The position numbers were made by a program, and so were the translations under genes. This document shows, one piece after another, positions 63,585 to 64,000 of a stretch of DNA of 64,000 nucleotides. The notes below the pieces were generated by a model. That model did no database searches. It was not told the origin of the DNA and worked only from the letters and a program-made list of their open reading frames with translations. Numbering within the stretch: the stretch's first letter is position 1; each line of letters begins with the position of its first letter. The DNA comes from Candidatus Berkiella cookevillensis. Its GTDB lineage: Bacteria; Pseudomonadota; Gammaproteobacteria; Berkiellales; Berkiellaceae. The stretch is from contig NZ_LKHV02000001.1 of the NCBI RefSeq assembly GCF_001431315.2, forward strand, positions 2,666,001-2,730,000, given 5' to 3'.

Positions 63585-64000
63585 TCAAGTAGGCGCTAAA
63601 CAAAGGCTCTTAATGTAGGCAGAGAACTCTTCTAAAGATTTTATACCCGTTGCTTCCGCCTCTTTACACCAAAGCTGTAATGCAGTGATAAGCTCTTTTT
63701 CTTTAGCTTGTGTCTGCCCCCAAATCGATTGTAAACGCTCTCTAAAGTCGTATACCAGAGATAAAGAACGATTCTCTGACAATACATTTTGCAGATTTAT
63801 TTTAGCTTGGGGCTTTAACAATGAAGATTCTCTCATCATTAAATCTTTCATCTTATCTAAAACCTGATTTTTTACACTCTTAAGATTTTGTGCTTCTTGA
63901 CTAAAAGTTGGCGCAATAACTTTTTTAGAGTAACAAGCCATGATTTGGAAACGATTTGCTATCAATGCCTTAAGCGTATCAGTATCTATCTGCATCTTAT
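63585..64000 (-). CDS. C-terminal part of a probable fatty-acid desaturase (5' end outside window)
   Basis: The minus-strand frame is open from the window edge to the stop at 63585. An ATG at 63995 gives 136 residues, but the frame continues upstream of it, so the gene probably starts outside. The end of the protein (ERLQSIWGQ, LQLWCKEAEATGIKSLEEFS) resembles the C-terminal tail of proteobacterial acyl-CoA desaturases, which often finish in this Trp/Ala-rich helix pair. TLKALIANRFQIMACYSKKVI would be the linker before it. The catalytic His boxes lie outside the window, so the assignment is tentative. Confidence 0.5.
   Translation of the reverse strand, partial: KMQIDTDTLKALIANRFQIMACYSKKVIAPTFSQEAQNLKSVKNQVLDKMKDLMMRESSLLKPQAKINLQNVLSENRSLSLVYDFRERLQSIWGQTQAKEKELITALQLWCKEAEATGIKSLEEFSAYIKSLCLAPT

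Overview
The window is a 64 kb piece of an AT-rich gammaproteobacterial chromosome. That call rests on RpoS, Fis, IHF-beta and MutH, a 6S RNA lying between zapA and the 5-formyltetrahydrofolate cyclo-ligase gene, and the ygfB-pepP-ubiH-ubiI block. A glycine decarboxylase split into two subunits, a long Sel1-repeat lipoprotein, a patatin-like phospholipase and many small palindromic repeats suggest the order Legionellales (Legionella/Coxiella/Berkiella-like). That last step is inference. The content is mostly core housekeeping with accessory patches. I see no prophage, transposase, CRISPR array, rRNA or tRNA.

Layout. 1-10 kb: end of an unknown gene, a DMT-family exporter, nhaA, a guanine-deaminase-like gene, glsA, an outer-membrane barrel gene, ung, a patatin, mutH and a DUF3025/AIG2-like pair. 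10-19 kb: Pit phosphate permease, an MFS carrier, the Sel1 lipoprotein behind a beta-barrel gene, ihfB, rpoS, DUF2970, a ZapB-like gene and the PhoU-like DUF47 gene. 19-21.5 kb: a bufferin-type RiPP operon (DUF2282 precursor, DUF692 oxidase, DUF2063 partner). 21.5-27 kb: coq7, groEL/groES with a CIRCE operator, a two-receiver GGDEF protein and cutA. 27-40 kb: dsbD, DUF1704 and mscS, then the aroQ-accB-accC-prmA-dusB-fis-purH-purD-mutM run. 40-48.4 kb: DUF374 acyltransferase, a 494-residue orphan, folA-thyA-lgt-TSUP-ptsP-rppH. 48.5-50.3 kb: two more barrels paralogous to the one at 4.6 kb. 50.5-59.3 kb: one minus-strand block ygfB-pepP-ubiH-ubiI-gcvT-gcvH-gcvPA-gcvPB. 59.4-64 kb: zapA-6S-fau, EVE protein, rpiA, tdk, rpmB-rpmG and the end of a probable desaturase gene.

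Functional themes. One-carbon and thymidylate metabolism is well represented (folA, thyA, tdk, fau, gcvTHP). Three ubiquinone-ring hydroxylases are present (coq7, ubiH, ubiI). DNA repair is covered by ung, mutH and mutM. Global regulation is covered by rpoS, ihfB, fis and 6S RNA.

The most unusual layer is a set of short repeats with inverted ends. Family A (147 and 126 bp) sits in frame inside the DUF692 oxidase gene and, in the same transcribed orientation, in the groESL 5' leader between the CIRCE operator and groES. Family B (64-147 bp, ends reading TATAGTC/GACTATA) abuts gene stops and appears to supply the stop codon of at least two genes. Families A and B share a short internal module. 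Family C forms a 52-bp near-perfect inverted pair around 62.7-62.9 kb. Family D lies at 17.9-18.1 and 39.9 kb. The family A insertion resembles the coding-region palindromic elements known from Rickettsia and is the observation I rate highest.
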